Shown: positions 24,671 through 33,883 of the stretch, in pieces
Layout: every line of letters starts with the position of its first letter
Numbering within the stretch: position 1 is the first letter of the stretch
Assembly: GCA_016208105.1 (NCBI GenBank)
Contig: JACQYS010000009.1
Location: 173,451-237,450 of the forward strand
Direction: 5' to 3'
Length of the DNA: 64,000 nucleotides
From: Desulfovibrio sp.
GTDB lineage: Bacteria; Desulfobacterota; Desulfovibrionia; Desulfovibrionales; Desulfovibrionaceae
Notes under the pieces: model-generated
Told to the model about the DNA's origin: nothing
Databases searched by the model: none
The model's input: only the letters and a program-made list of their open reading frames with translations
Position numbers and translations under genes: made by a program

Positions 24671-26842
24671 ATGAGCGACCGAGTGCAGCTGTCCGGTCTT
24701 GACGTATCCAAACCGCTCGCGGACCTGATAACAAAGGCTGCGGAAGGTACCGGCATCTCGCCGGAAAAATTCTGGCAGTCCCTGGCCGGGGTGCTTACCA
24801 AGCTGGCACCGAAAAACCGCGAGCTCCTGGCCAAGCGAGACCGGCTCCAGGTCCAGATCGATGCCTGGCACGCTGGACGAAAGGGTCAACCTCACGACCA
24901 AGCCGCTTACAAGGCGTTCCTGACGGAAATCGGCTATCTGGTGCCCGAAGGTCCGGACTTTTCCATCACCACCAGCAACGTGGACCCTGAGATTTCGGTG
25001 ATCGCCGGGCCGCAGCTGGTGGTGCCGGTCACCAATGCGCGCTATGCCCTGAATGCCGCCAACGCCAGATGGGGCAGCCTCTATGACGCCCTGTACGGCA
25101 CGGACGTGGTACCGGAAAAACCGGGCACGGAAAAGGGTCTGGGCTACAACCCCAAGCGCGGAGCCGAGGTGGTGGCCTACGCCGCGTCCTTCCTGGACAA
25201 GGCCTTCCCCCTGGCCAAGGGTTCCCACGCCGATGCCGTGGCCTACAGCGTAACCGGTGGCGCACTGGCCGTGAAACTCAAGGACGGCACGAGCCAGGGG
25301 CTCAAGAATCCCAAACAGTTCGCTGGATACTCGGGTGCGCCCGAGCCAACCACGGTGCTTTTGACCAATCATGGCATGCACTGCGAAATCCGTATCGACC
25401 GCTCCCACCCCATCGGCAAGGACCACGCCGCCGGAGTCAAGGACGTGGTGCTGGAGGCTGCGGTGACCACCATCCTCGACTGCGAGGACTCCGTGGCCTG
25501 CGTGGACGGCTTCGACAAGGCCCAGGCCTACGCCAACATCCTGGGTCTGTTCACGGGCGAGCTTGCAGCCACGTTCTCCAAGGGGGGCAAGGCTGTGGAG
25601 CGCCGCCTGAACGCGGACCGCCCCTATTTCGCCCCGGACGGCAAGACCTTCAGCCTGCCCGGACGCAGCCTCCTGCTCATCAGAAACGTCGGCCACCTCA
25701 TGACCACGGATGCGGTCAAGATGGACGGCAAGGAGATTCCCGAAGGCATACTGGACGCCATGGTCACCGGCTTCCTGGCCATCCATGATCTGAAAGCCCT
25801 GGGCAAGCACAGAAACAGCCGGGCTGGTTCGGTATACATCGTCAAGCCCAAGATGCACGGGCCAGAGGAAGTGGCCTTCACCTGCGAACTGTTCACAGCC
25901 GTGGAGGACGCGCTGGGGCTTGCCCGCAACGCCATGAAGGTGGGCATCATGGACGAGGAGCGGCGCACCACCGTGAACTTGAAGGAGTGCATCCGGGCCG
26001 CCAAGGACCGCCTCATCTTCATCAACACCGGATTTCTGGACCGCACCGGCGACGAAATACACACCAGCATGGAGGCCGGGCCCATGGTTCCCAAGGACGC
26101 CATGCGCAAGGCCCGCTGGATTTCAGCCTACGAGGACTGGAACGTGGACGTGGGGCTTGTCTGCGGCATGCACGGCAAGGCCCAGATCGGCAAGGGCATG
26201 TGGGCCAAGCCGGACATGATGGCGGAGATGGTTGAAGTGAAAATCGGCCACCCCAAGAGCGGGGCCAACACCGCCTGGGTGCCCTCGCCCACGGCCGCCA
26301 CCCTGCACGCCATGCACTACCACTTCGTGGACGTGCTTGACGTGCAGAAGGCCATGATCGGGCAGCGCCGGGCCAAGCTCGACGATCTGCTGGTGGTTCC
26401 TCTCATGGAAAAGGTGACGCTCTCAGCCGAAGACATTCAGCGTGAGCTGGACAACAACTCCCAGGGCATCCTGGGCTATGTGGTGCGCTGGGTGGAACAG
26501 GGAATCGGCTGTTCAAAAGTGCCGGACATCCACGATGTTGGCCTGATGGAAGACAGGGCCACCCTTCGCATCTCCAGCCAGTACCTGGCCAACTGGATTC
26601 TCCACGGCGTCTGCACCAAGGAACAGGTGCTGGAGACCCTGAAACGCATGGCCGGAGTGGTGGACCGTCAGAATGCTGGTGATCCGGCCTACCGCAACAT
26701 GGCTCCGAACTTTGACGACTCGGTCGCCTTCCAGGCCGCCTGCGATCTGGTGTTCAAGGGCCGCGAGCAGCCAAGCGGCTATACCGAGCCCATCCTGCAC
26801 GCCAAGCGGCGGGAGGCTAAGATAAAGCTCAAGCAGCTCTAG
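24671..26842 (+). CDS. glcB: Malate synthase G
   Basis: 723 residues, the full length of the monomeric G isoform. It condenses glyoxylate with acetyl-CoA to give malate. Visible blocks: [68 protein letters not shown], and the C-terminal [19 protein letters not shown] with the catalytic cysteine and aspartate. AAAGGAGA precedes the ATG. No isocitrate lyase is in the window, so glyoxylate may come from another source such as purine or glycolate breakdown. Confidence 0.96.
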   Translation: MSDRVQLSGLDVSKPLADLITKAAEGTGISPEKFWQSLAGVLTKLAPKNRELLAKRDRLQVQIDAWHAGRKGQPHDQAAYKAFLTEIGYLVPEGPDFSITTSNVDPEISVIAGPQLVVPVTNARYALNAANARWGSLYDALYGTDVVPEKPGTEKGLGYNPKRGAEVVAYAASFLDKAFPLAKGSHADAVAYSVTGGALAVKLKDGTSQGLKNPKQFAGYSGAPEPTTVLLTNHGMHCEIRIDRSHPIGKDHAAGVKDVVLEAAVTTILDCEDSVACVDGFDKAQAYANILGLFTGELAATFSKGGKAVERRLNADRPYFAPDGKTFSLPGRSLLLIRNVGHLMTTDAVKMDGKEIPEGILDAMVTGFLAIHDLKALGKHRNSRAGSVYIVKPKMHGPEEVAFTCELFTAVEDALGLARNAMKVGIMDEERRTTVNLKECIRAAKDRLIFINTGFLDRTGDEIHTSMEAGPMVPKDAMRKARWISAYEDWNVDVGLVCGMHGKAQIGKGMWAKPDMMAEMVEVKIGHPKSGANTAWVPSPTAATLHAMHYHFVDVLDVQKAMIGQRRAKLDDLLVVPLMEKVTLSAEDIQRELDNNSQGILGYVVRWVEQGIGCSKVPDIHDVGLMEDRATLRISSQYLANWILHGVCTKEQVLETLKRMAGVVDRQNAGDPAYRNMAPNFDDSVAFQAACDLVFKGREQPSGYTEPILHAKRREAKIKLKQL

Positions 26843-26862
26843 CGCCTCCACGCAGCCTCGCG

Positions 26863-26907
26863 AAAAAAAGACGAAGGCCGCCGGGTGTCCAACCGGCGGC
26901 CTTCTTT
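26863..26907. terminator. Bidirectional rho-independent terminator
   Basis: 12-bp perfect stem GAAGGCCGCCGG (26873-26884) and CCGGCGGCCTTC (26893-26904). On the minus strand a T7 run follows (26863-26869 as A), a strong terminator for the cstA gene; on the plus strand a shorter TTT follows for glcB. It separates two convergent genes. Confidence 0.85.
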
Positions 26908-26937
26908 AGGAGGATCCCCCGAGAGGGGATGAGCGCC

Positions 26938-28749
26938 TTATTCCTGAACCACTTCCAGAACGGGATCGCCGTACTGGTCGGGCACGGTCTTCTCAACTTT
27001 CAGAAGCTTGGCCACGCGCCTGAAAGCGCCCACCATGACCACGAGCATCAAGCTGATGACGATGATGGCCAGGGTGGAGAGCAGATAGAGCTTCTTGGGC
27101 AGGAAGTTGTTCATGATGGAGAGGTATCCGGCCCACATGGTCATGCCCGCCAGGGCGATACCAGGAACGCCGGTCACCCAGGCGTACTTGGCCTTTCCGA
27201 TGCGGATGATCATGACGGTTCCGATTATAAGCCCCACCGAGGCCAACAGCTGGTTGGACATGCCGAACAGCGGCCAGATGGTGGAGATGTCGCCGGTGTA
27301 GACCAGATATCCCCAGGAACCGGTGAACAGGAACGACGTGATGATGACGCCAGGCCACCAGCGCTTGTCGTTGAACCTGGGCGCGATGTTGCCGATCATC
27401 TCCTGCAGGAAGAAGCGGCCCACGCGGGTTCCGGCGTCGATGGCGGTGAGAATGAACACGGCCTCGAACATGATGGCGAAGTGGTACCAGTAGGCCACCA
27501 GCTTTTCCATGATGGGGATGGAGGCGAATATCTGGGCCATGCCCACGGCCAGCGACACCGCGCCGCCGGGACGACCCTGGAGCTTCTCGCCAACGGCCAC
27601 GGAGATGTCGTTTAAGTGCACGGTGGCCATGCCCAGCTTCTCGAACACCGCCGGGGCGGAGTTGATGGCGAAGTAGTCGGCCGGGACCATGGTGCAGGCC
27701 GCGATAAGCGCCATGATGGCCACGAAGCCCTCAGTGAGCATGGCCCCGTAACCCACAAACAGCATGTTGCGCTCGGAATCGAGCATCTTTGGCGTGGTGC
27801 CTGTGGAAATGATGGCATGGAAGCCGGAGATCGCTCCACAAGCGATGGTGATGAACAGGAAGGGGAACACCGGCCCTGGAATGATGGGGCCGCCGCCGCT
27901 GACGAACTTGGTCACGGCCTCCATCTGCAGGTCCGGGCGGACCCAGAAGATGCCGATGGCCAGCATGGCGATGGTGCCGATCTTCAAATAGGTGGACAGA
28001 TAGTCGCGGGGGCACAGGAGCAGCCACACCGGCAGGATGGACGCGGCCACGCCGTAGATGGGCACGGCCAGGGACAGGGCCGGCTTGGACAAGGTGAATA
28101 TCTTGGCCAGGGTTTCCTGCTGTCCCACCCAGTGTCCGCCGATGACTGCCGCGGCCAGAAGGGCCACGCCCATCACCGAGGCTCCCTTCACGTCGCCCGG
28201 GCGGATGTACTGCATGTACACGCCCATCAGGATGGCGATGGGGATGGTGGCGAACACGGTGAAGGTGGCCCAGGCGCTGTCGTGCATGGCGTTCACGCAG
28301 GCGATGGACAGCCCGGCCAGGGTCAGGATCAGGATGAAGAGCACAGCGAAGGACGCCACGGAGCCAGTGAACTTGTCCACTTCCTGGGTGGCGATGTAGG
28401 CCAGACTCTGGCCCTTGTGGCGCACCGAGGCGAACAGAACCACCAGGTCGTGCACGGCGCCGGCCAGCACGCAGCCCACCAGAATCCACAGGGCGCCCGG
28501 CAGATACCCGAACTGCGCGGCCAGCACGGGCCCGAGCAGCGGCCCGGCTGCGGCGATGGCCGCGAAATGGTGCCCGAAGAGCAGGTATTTGTTGGTTTCC
28601 ACATAGTCCACACCGTCAGCCATTTTCATGGCCGGGGTAAGGCGGGTCTCATTCACCCCCAGCACCTTCTTGGCTATGAACAAGCCGTAGAATCGGTAGC
28701 CGATGGCGAAGACGCATAGTGCGGCAAACACAAGGGTCAACGCGTTCAT
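26938..28749 (-). CDS. cstA: CstA-family transporter (peptide/pyruvate type)
   Basis: 603 residues from the ATG behind GGAGGAGG; the longer upstream frame is not family-like. About 15-16 hydrophobic segments. CstA signatures: GYRFYGLFIAKKVLGV, HHFAAIAAAGPLLGPVLAAQ shortened here to HHFAAIAAAGPLLGP, ACGAISGFHAIISTGTTPKM and WPLFGMSNQLLA. The family includes CstA (peptide uptake in starvation) and BtsT/YjiY (pyruvate-proton symport). The two-component genes immediately upstream resemble BtsSR, so pyruvate or a related carboxylate is a reasonable substrate. A 248-base gap with its own promoter potential and a GC-rich dyad separates it from the kinase gene. Confidence 0.93.
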   Translation of the reverse strand: MNALTLVFAALCVFAIGYRFYGLFIAKKVLGVNETRLTPAMKMADGVDYVETNKYLLFGHHFAAIAAAGPLLGPVLAAQFGYLPGALWILVGCVLAGAVHDLVVLFASVRHKGQSLAYIATQEVDKFTGSVASFAVLFILILTLAGLSIACVNAMHDSAWATFTVFATIPIAILMGVYMQYIRPGDVKGASVMGVALLAAAVIGGHWVGQQETLAKIFTLSKPALSLAVPIYGVAASILPVWLLLCPRDYLSTYLKIGTIAMLAIGIFWVRPDLQMEAVTKFVSGGGPIIPGPVFPFLFITIACGAISGFHAIISTGTTPKMLDSERNMLFVGYGAMLTEGFVAIMALIAACTMVPADYFAINSAPAVFEKLGMATVHLNDISVAVGEKLQGRPGGAVSLAVGMAQIFASIPIMEKLVAYWYHFAIMFEAVFILTAIDAGTRVGRFFLQEMIGNIAPRFNDKRWWPGVIITSFLFTGSWGYLVYTGDISTIWPLFGMSNQLLASVGLIIGTVMIIRIGKAKYAWVTGVPGIALAGMTMWAGYLSIMNNFLPKKLYLLSTLAIIVISLMLVVMVGAFRRVAKLLKVEKTVPDQYGDPVLEVVQE

Positions 28750-28879
28750 ACAGTCCTCCTCCGAGATGGTGGCTCCTGTTTGGCAGCGTTTCCATCTCTG
28801 GAACAAGACTTGCGGCGCGAAAGGGATGTTCGGGGGGACAAGACGTCGATAAAGAGGATTGAAACGACGGACCGCGACC

Positions 28880-28940
28880 CGGCCCCGCGAAGCTCTCGGG
28901 GGGTCCAGGGGCGAGCCTCGCCCCTGGCCGCCGGAGGCGT
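28880..28940 (+). repeat. GC-rich dyad repeat related to the triple-hairpin family
   Basis: In the cstA upstream gap. Contains GGGTCCAGGGGCGA-GCC-TCGCCCCTGG (10-bp arms at 28905-28914 and 28918-28927), flanked by CCCCGCGAAGC and an imperfect CCGCCGGA/TTCCGGTGG dyad. The GGTCCAGGGG...CCCCTGG core matches copies 1 and 2, but the three-dyad order is not preserved. Confidence 0.55.
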
Positions 28941-28997
28941 TCCTTCCGGTGGCATGAGAGCTACGAAACTTACTCTAGCGAGAGGATACTCAGAGGG

Positions 28998-30713
28998 CTA
29001 CTGCTGGGGGATCCTCAGCGTGATGCTCGTTCCTTTCCCGGGCGCGCTGACCACGTTGAGCCCGTAATCCGGCCCGTAGAGCTGCACCAGGCGCTGGTTG
29101 GAATTGCGCGCGCCTATGCCGTCCGTGAGAGACTCCAGAGTTCCGGTGGAAATCAGGGTTTTCACCTGTTCCTCGCTCATGCCCGCGCCGTCGTCATGCA
29201 CCTCCACCAAAAGATGCCCGTTCTCACGCCAGGCAGTCAGACGCACCAGACCACCCTCCTGCTTGGCCAGAATTCCGTGCCGGACGGCGTTTTCCACAAG
29301 CGGCTGAATGATAAGAGGCGGGGCCAGGCAGTCCTCGGCTCCGGGCCCGAGGTCGATTTCCGACCTTATGCGGTCCCCGAACCGGGCCTGCTCGATGGCC
29401 AGATACGCCCTGGTCTGCTCGACCTCCTCGGAGAGCCGTATGAGCCCCCGGCTGGAATCAAGGTTGCGGCGCATGTAGCTGGAGAGATCCAGCAGGAGCT
29501 CCCTGGCCTGGGCCGGAGCGGTGCGGCAGAAGCTGGCGATGGTGTTTAGGGAATTGAACAGAAAGTGCGGGTTGATCTGGGCTTGGAGCCGCCTGATCTC
29601 GGCGTGGGCCAGCAGCTGGTTTTTGATGCCTATGTCCTCAAGCTCCAACTGGGTCGAAAAAAGATCCGCAAGACCTTTAGCCAGCTCGAAAAGGGTTTCG
29701 TCCAGTGGGAGGCGCCTGGTTCCGTACAGCTTGAGACAGCCCAGGATATCGGTCCCCTTGCGCAAAGGCACGATGATGGCTTCGGACAGGGGGCAGCCTT
29801 CCTCCGAGCAGGAGATACTCTCCTTGCCGCGCACGAACAGAGGCACGCCGCTTTCGAAAACGTGCTGGGTAGCGCGGGTGAGAACCTCGCCACCGCTCAG
29901 GTGATGGTCCTCAGCTTCCCCCACATGCGCCAGGATGGTCTGGCCCGAGGTAACGGCCACTGCGGCCACCTGGGCCTCCTTCATGATGATGGCGGCCGTG
30001 GCCCTGGCCGAGGCTTCGGTCAAGCCGGCCCGCAGATGGCCCACGGTCTGGTTGGCTATGGAGAGTATCTGCCGGGCCAGATCGCGGTCCTGGGCCTGCT
30101 TGAAACGCATCTGCAGGTCCAGAGCCTTCACGAAGATGGCCGCTCCAAGAGAGTTGAACACGATCATTGGCAGGGCGATCACCTGCACCAGGGCCACGGC
30201 CTCGTACAGAGGCTGCGAGAAAAGCAGCACCAGCCCCATGTGCATGGTTTCGCCAGCCAGACACAGTCCCATGGCCAAACGCCAATCGAGGCTCGTGCCG
30301 GGAAAGCGCCTGGCGATAAGTCCCGCCACTGTGCCCTCAAGCAGGGTGGCCAGACCGCAGGGCAATGCGGAGAACCCGCCGATATCGATGAGATACCGGT
30401 GAGAACCGGCTATGAGTCCCACGCTGAAACCGACTCCGGGGCCGCCGAACAAACCCGCGGTGATGACAACCATGGCCCGCAGGTTCGCAAACGACTTGAA
30501 CACCGCGTTGCCCGTATAGGTGCCAAGAACCCCGAACAACCCGAACAATGCCACCAGCACCACCGTGGCCCACAGGGGCCTGTCTCGTCTGGGCCCGATC
30601 TTGTCCAGGGAGGTGACGGCCATGATGGCGAACCCCCCGGCCAGCAGAAGCCCGAAGCGTTGGGAGAGGTTCAGGAAAAGCTCAGGAACCTCGGGGTTTA
30701 GCATGTAGCTCAT
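28998..30713 (-). CDS. LytS/BtsS-type sensor histidine kinase
   Basis: 571 residues. The start MSYMLNPEVPELF is chosen because its ATG overlaps the regulator stop by four bases. Residues 1-190 hold six to seven membrane segments of the 5TMR-LYT sensor type (GGPGVGFSVGLIAGSHRY, SALPCGLATLLEGTVAGLIA). A GAF-like region follows, then the His_kinase block LQAQINPHFLFNSLNTIASF with the phospho-histidine, and an ATPase domain with LVENAVRHGI and DDGAGMSEEQ. It would autophosphorylate and pass phosphate to the LytTR regulator encoded just upstream. The ligand is unknown; BtsS, its E. coli relative, senses pyruvate. Confidence 0.93.
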   Translation of the reverse strand: MSYMLNPEVPELFLNLSQRFGLLLAGGFAIMAVTSLDKIGPRRDRPLWATVVLVALFGLFGVLGTYTGNAVFKSFANLRAMVVITAGLFGGPGVGFSVGLIAGSHRYLIDIGGFSALPCGLATLLEGTVAGLIARRFPGTSLDWRLAMGLCLAGETMHMGLVLLFSQPLYEAVALVQVIALPMIVFNSLGAAIFVKALDLQMRFKQAQDRDLARQILSIANQTVGHLRAGLTEASARATAAIIMKEAQVAAVAVTSGQTILAHVGEAEDHHLSGGEVLTRATQHVFESGVPLFVRGKESISCSEEGCPLSEAIIVPLRKGTDILGCLKLYGTRRLPLDETLFELAKGLADLFSTQLELEDIGIKNQLLAHAEIRRLQAQINPHFLFNSLNTIASFCRTAPAQARELLLDLSSYMRRNLDSSRGLIRLSEEVEQTRAYLAIEQARFGDRIRSEIDLGPGAEDCLAPPLIIQPLVENAVRHGILAKQEGGLVRLTAWRENGHLLVEVHDDGAGMSEEQVKTLISTGTLESLTDGIGARNSNQRLVQLYGPDYGLNVVSAPGKGTSITLRIPQQ

Positions 30714-31480
30714 ATGCCGAGCCTCACTTTGAAATCGCGCACCCGGTTGCGGCTCACGGTCACCTCCGTCCGGGCCGGATCGTTCAGGGTCACGGTGTAT
30801 TTTCCGCCGAACCAAGGCGCGAACTCAGCTATCCGCTCGAGGTTGATGAGCTGCGAACGGTTCACCTGAAAGAAAGGAAGCCCGTCCAGACGCTCGCAGG
30901 CCTTGGCCAGGGTGGGCAATCCGTGGCACGTGAGGCTCCCCAAGTCAGTAAGCGCCACCACCCGTTTTTCCTCCGCTTCGATGAGCAGCACCTTTGTTGT
31001 GGGGACGAGGCTGATTCGCCCCCCCTGCTCCACCGCAAGTCTGGCCAGAGGTTTGGAGCGGCCAACCGAGGTAAGAAGCCGTTCGATGGTATCGTTTAGA
31101 GGCGGGGCTGCGGATTCAGCCATCTGTCTGCGGACCCTGTCCAGGCTCTTGGCCAGTCTGGCCGGGGACACGGGTTTGAGAAGATAGTCCGCCGCGTTTT
31201 CCTCGAAAGCGCGGATGGCGTGCTGGTCAAAGGCGGTGACAAAAACGAACAGCGGCGGCCGCTCCATGGCTTGCGCCTCGGCCAACACGTGAAACCCGTC
31301 CTGGCCCGGCATCTGGATGTCCTGGAAGACCAGGTCAACATTTCCTTGCCGGATACAGGCGAGCGCTTCCTGTGCAGTGGACGCCTGCACGGCGGACACA
31401 TCCGCGTGTGGTTGCAGGAGATAGGCCAGTTCGTCCCTGGCTGGAGCTTCGTCGTCGACGATGAGCGCACGGATAGGCAT
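30710..31480 (-). CDS. LytTR-family response regulator
   Basis: 256 residues. The receiver domain (1-120) has the acidic pair in LIVDDE, phospho-acceptor Asp54 in FQDIQMPG, the TA switch in FVTAFD and lysine in LLKPVSP. The C-terminal LytTR DNA-binding domain (about 150-256) includes FQVNRSQLINLERIAEF and GKYTVTLNDPARTEVTVSR. It forms a coupled pair with the kinase gene. The likely target is the cstA promoter downstream, by analogy with BtsR and btsT. I could not identify convincing direct-repeat binding sites. Confidence 0.94.
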   Translation of the reverse strand: MPIRALIVDDEAPARDELAYLLQPHADVSAVQASTAQEALACIRQGNVDLVFQDIQMPGQDGFHVLAEAQAMERPPLFVFVTAFDQHAIRAFEENAADYLLKPVSPARLAKSLDRVRRQMAESAAPPLNDTIERLLTSVGRSKPLARLAVEQGGRISLVPTTKVLLIEAEEKRVVALTDLGSLTCHGLPTLAKACERLDGLPFFQVNRSQLINLERIAEFAPWFGGKYTVTLNDPARTEVTVSRNRVRDFKVRLGI

Positions 31481-31749
31481 GGCTTTATGGCCGATGGCTA
31501 TCCAGGAAATCGTACGGTGTAAAGGCCATGTCCAAGGGGGACCCTACTCCCCGTTACTTCCTACCCTCGGCGGGTAGAGCCCAAATCAATAGTAGGGGTT
31601 CGCGAAAAACCCACCCCCCTCCTGAAGATCATTCTCTGCAATATTAAATGGATACCCGATAAACATATCCAGTTTTGCCCTTTTGGGGCCATTGCATTGC
31701 GCCTTTTTATCAATACATTTGTCTCAAATACTTACTTTGGGGGCGCGCC

Positions 31750-32631
31750 ATGCTGCTCACGATAAGAACCATATCCCGGCCGATCATCAGGGCCACCCTC
31801 CTGCTCACCGGGATCACCATATTGGCTTGGGGCGGGTATTCACTCGTCAGTGCATATGAAGGCCATCTGACCACTCAGTTTGTTTCCCTGCTCGCCTATT
31901 GGTCCGGCGGGCTTCTCGTAGCGGCCACCGGTGTGATGCTGGTGACCCTGGCTGCGCAAAGGCGCTCGCGCGCCGGACGAACCGAGGAGACCCCTTGGGC
32001 GGACATTCCGGATGACCTCCCCATGGTGGCCCAGTTCGATGCGTCCGTAAGGGCTTCCCGGGACGGCCAGCTGGCTGAAGACGTTTCCTTGGCTGATATT
32101 GGGGACGACCTGCCCATGGTGACACAGTTCGATGCGGCAGTCAGGGTTTCTCATCAGGATGAACTCATGGCTGAGGCCACACCCTGGGCGGACTTCCCTG
32201 ACGACCTCCCGGCAGTGGCCCAGTTCGATGAGTACTTGAGGACCTACAACCAGAACGCGGCTTCTGCTGACGCCAGCCCCTGGGCAGACTTACCGGACGA
32301 CCTTCCGGCCGTGGCCCAGTTCGACGAGTACCTGAAGACCTATAGCCAGGAGACCGCTCCCGGCCGCAGTTGGAAGAGGGCATTGCTCCGCTGGATTCAG
32401 GAAGTGCCGGATGCCGCCCTGGCCAGGCGCGAATTTCTGCGAAATACCGAGGCACAGGAATCTCTGAGGTTTTACGGAAGCGCAGGACAACTCGCCACAG
32501 CGGAAGTGAACGCCCTGGCTGCAAATGGCCACCGCCCGAAATCCGTGGGCGACGAACAAGCCCTTGGCCAGCGTTCGTTCGCTCGCCGCATATACATAAG
32601 AAGGTCTTCGGATTCACAGCTCCTTCAGTAG
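31750..32631 (+). CDS. Membrane protein with four tandem WADxPDDLP repeats, unknown function
   Basis: 293 residues; the start MLLTIRTIS is chosen because the upstream in-frame residues are not preceded by a ribosome site. Two membrane helices lie at the N-terminus (about 15-32 and 45-68). Four degenerate repeats follow: WADIPDDLPMVAQFD, LADIGDDLPMVTQFD, WADFPDDLPAVAQFD and WADLPDDLPAVAQFD, spaced 31-32 residues. After them comes a basic segment, then a C-terminal half of no recognised fold. The repeats are acidic and would face the cytoplasm if both helices form a hairpin. The gene stands alone, divergent from the LytTR operon, and ends before a clear terminator. I do not recognise the family. 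Confidence 0.7.
   Translation: MLLTIRTISRPIIRATLLLTGITILAWGGYSLVSAYEGHLTTQFVSLLAYWSGGLLVAATGVMLVTLAAQRRSRAGRTEETPWADIPDDLPMVAQFDASVRASRDGQLAEDVSLADIGDDLPMVTQFDAAVRVSHQDELMAEATPWADFPDDLPAVAQFDEYLRTYNQNAASADASPWADLPDDLPAVAQFDEYLKTYSQETAPGRSWKRALLRWIQEVPDAALARREFLRNTEAQESLRFYGSAGQLATAEVNALAANGHRPKSVGDEQALGQRSFARRIYIRRSSDSQLLQ
31996..32376 (+). repeat. Four in-frame tandem repeats, unit 93-96 bp
   Basis: The repeat units begin at 31996, 32089, 32185 and 32281, giving periods of 93, 96 and 96 bp, always in frame. Units 3 and 4 are the closest pair (PDDLPAVAQFDEYL identical), suggesting the most recent duplication. Units 1 and 2 have diverged most. Confidence 0.85.
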
Positions 32632-32674
32632 CAAGCCTCACAGGCACATGTGGACACTGGCACAACACGCAATC

Positions 32675-32709
32675 AAAAAAGCCCCGGGAGTAGATCCCGA
32701 GGCTTTTTT
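32675..32709. terminator. Bidirectional rho-independent terminator
   Basis: AAAAAA, then stem GCCCCGGGA (32681-32689), loop GTAGA, and TCCCGAGGC (32695-32703) followed by TTTTTT. One stem mismatch. It lies between convergent genes ending at 32631 (+) and 32794 (-) and can serve both. Confidence 0.85.
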
Positions 32710-32793
32710 CTTGAACAGGCGAGTCTTTTTCGTTGGCTTTTCTGATGGCGAGGACGGCAGGAAAAGATACCTTCCCAAGACTTCAAGGCACGG

Positions 32794-33645
32794 TCAGTTG
32801 AAAAATTTGCTTACGGGAGTCACACTGTTAACTGTCACCGGACTGCCTTTCGGGATTATGAACTCACTTCCGCCTACCACGTCCGTGGCCACGGGATTCC
32901 AATCGTAGGTGTACCCCAGACCGGTCCAGGGGTAGGGGCCGCCCTGAATGGCGGGAGAAAAGATAGCGCTTTCCCGGTTCAAAAACCACGTCGTGTAATC
33001 GGTGGTGGGACCAAAACCCGGAGCGGGCGCCTCTTTGGGAACAGTGGCAGTGGCGGTCAGCGGCACTGACTGCATGGTAACCGGAAAGGACGTTTCCAGC
33101 TCATGGTTGGTAATGGTCGGATCGATTGCCGGCCTGACCAGGTTCGCCGGGCTGACCCAAAGCGACACCACGGAATCGTTCGAGTTTGTTGGCGGCAGCC
33201 CGAGGTACTGGGAAAGCGCCAGCTTAGGATTCGTGGCCACGCCATAGGGATCTTCGGCTTTTACATCTCTATAGGCCTGCGGTGCCGGGGTCACCCACAA
33301 ATCCGCCCCCGCGGAAAGCGTCTGCCCTGTTTGATACGAGGAATAGTATGATGCTTTGGTGAAACTGGTCACCAGGACCTGGCTTTTTCCAGGCTCGCCG
33401 CTCCAGAGAAGATTTTTGTTGTCCGCTGTGATGTCCCATATGTCGGGATTGGCTGGCGGATTCTGGATGTGCAGCAGGTTTGCCTGGGCATTCACCACCG
33501 CGGTCTGATACTCGAGATTGAGGGGAGCCAGGAGCAGGGCCTGGACGCCGTCCTGGCTGGAGACTGTCTGGGAGAAAACTGGAACGCACGAGAGAATCCC
33601 TGCTAGGAGCACGGAGAACATGACCGCGAACATCCTGCGCTTCAT
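32794..33645 (-). CDS. Secreted protein of unknown function
   Basis: 283 residues. The ATG is preferred over one 33 bases upstream because AGAGGGG lies eight bases before it and MKRRMFAVMFSVLLAGIL is a textbook signal peptide, cleaved near VFSQ (about residue 26). The mature protein is rich in proline, serine, threonine and asparagine. It contains several VxLWVSPAN/ADLWVTPAP-like stretches that may be beta strands. No cysteine, membrane segment or catalytic motif is evident after the signal. The gene is monocistronic and divergent from the RND efflux operon. I do not recognise the family. Confidence 0.7.
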   Translation of the reverse strand: MKRRMFAVMFSVLLAGILSCVPVFSQTVSSQDGVQALLLAPLNLEYQTAVVNAQANLLHIQNPPANPDIWDITADNKNLLWSGEPGKSQVLVTSFTKASYYSSYQTGQTLSAGADLWVTPAPQAYRDVKAEDPYGVATNPKLALSQYLGLPPTNSNDSVVSLWVSPANLVRPAIDPTITNHELETSFPVTMQSVPLTATATVPKEAPAPGFGPTTDYTTWFLNRESAIFSPAIQGGPYPWTGLGYTYDWNPVATDVVGGSEFIIPKGSPVTVNSVTPVSKFFN

Positions 33646-33883
33646 AGAATATCCCCTCTTGATGATTTGTATTTTCATATATCTTTCCAGGGGAGATGTT
33701 TCAAGCGGATTGAGAACTCATCTCCGTTTTGCTCGTATCGTCGGGTGTGGCATCGGAAACTGGAGTATCCGCCCGTGTTTCGCCATGGCGTCCATCAATT
33801 TTCCTGTTGCGCAAAGTAGCCTCGGTAATGTTTAATATCTCAGATAAAGCAGTTTACTCTTTCACTCTCTCTCGGGACGGATC

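Noticed and set aside
31561..31577. Hairpin CTACCC-TCGGC-GGGTAG upstream of the LytTR gene as a terminator or operator
   Set aside because: A six-base stem without a T run is too weak for a terminator, and there is no repeated copy to support a regulator site.
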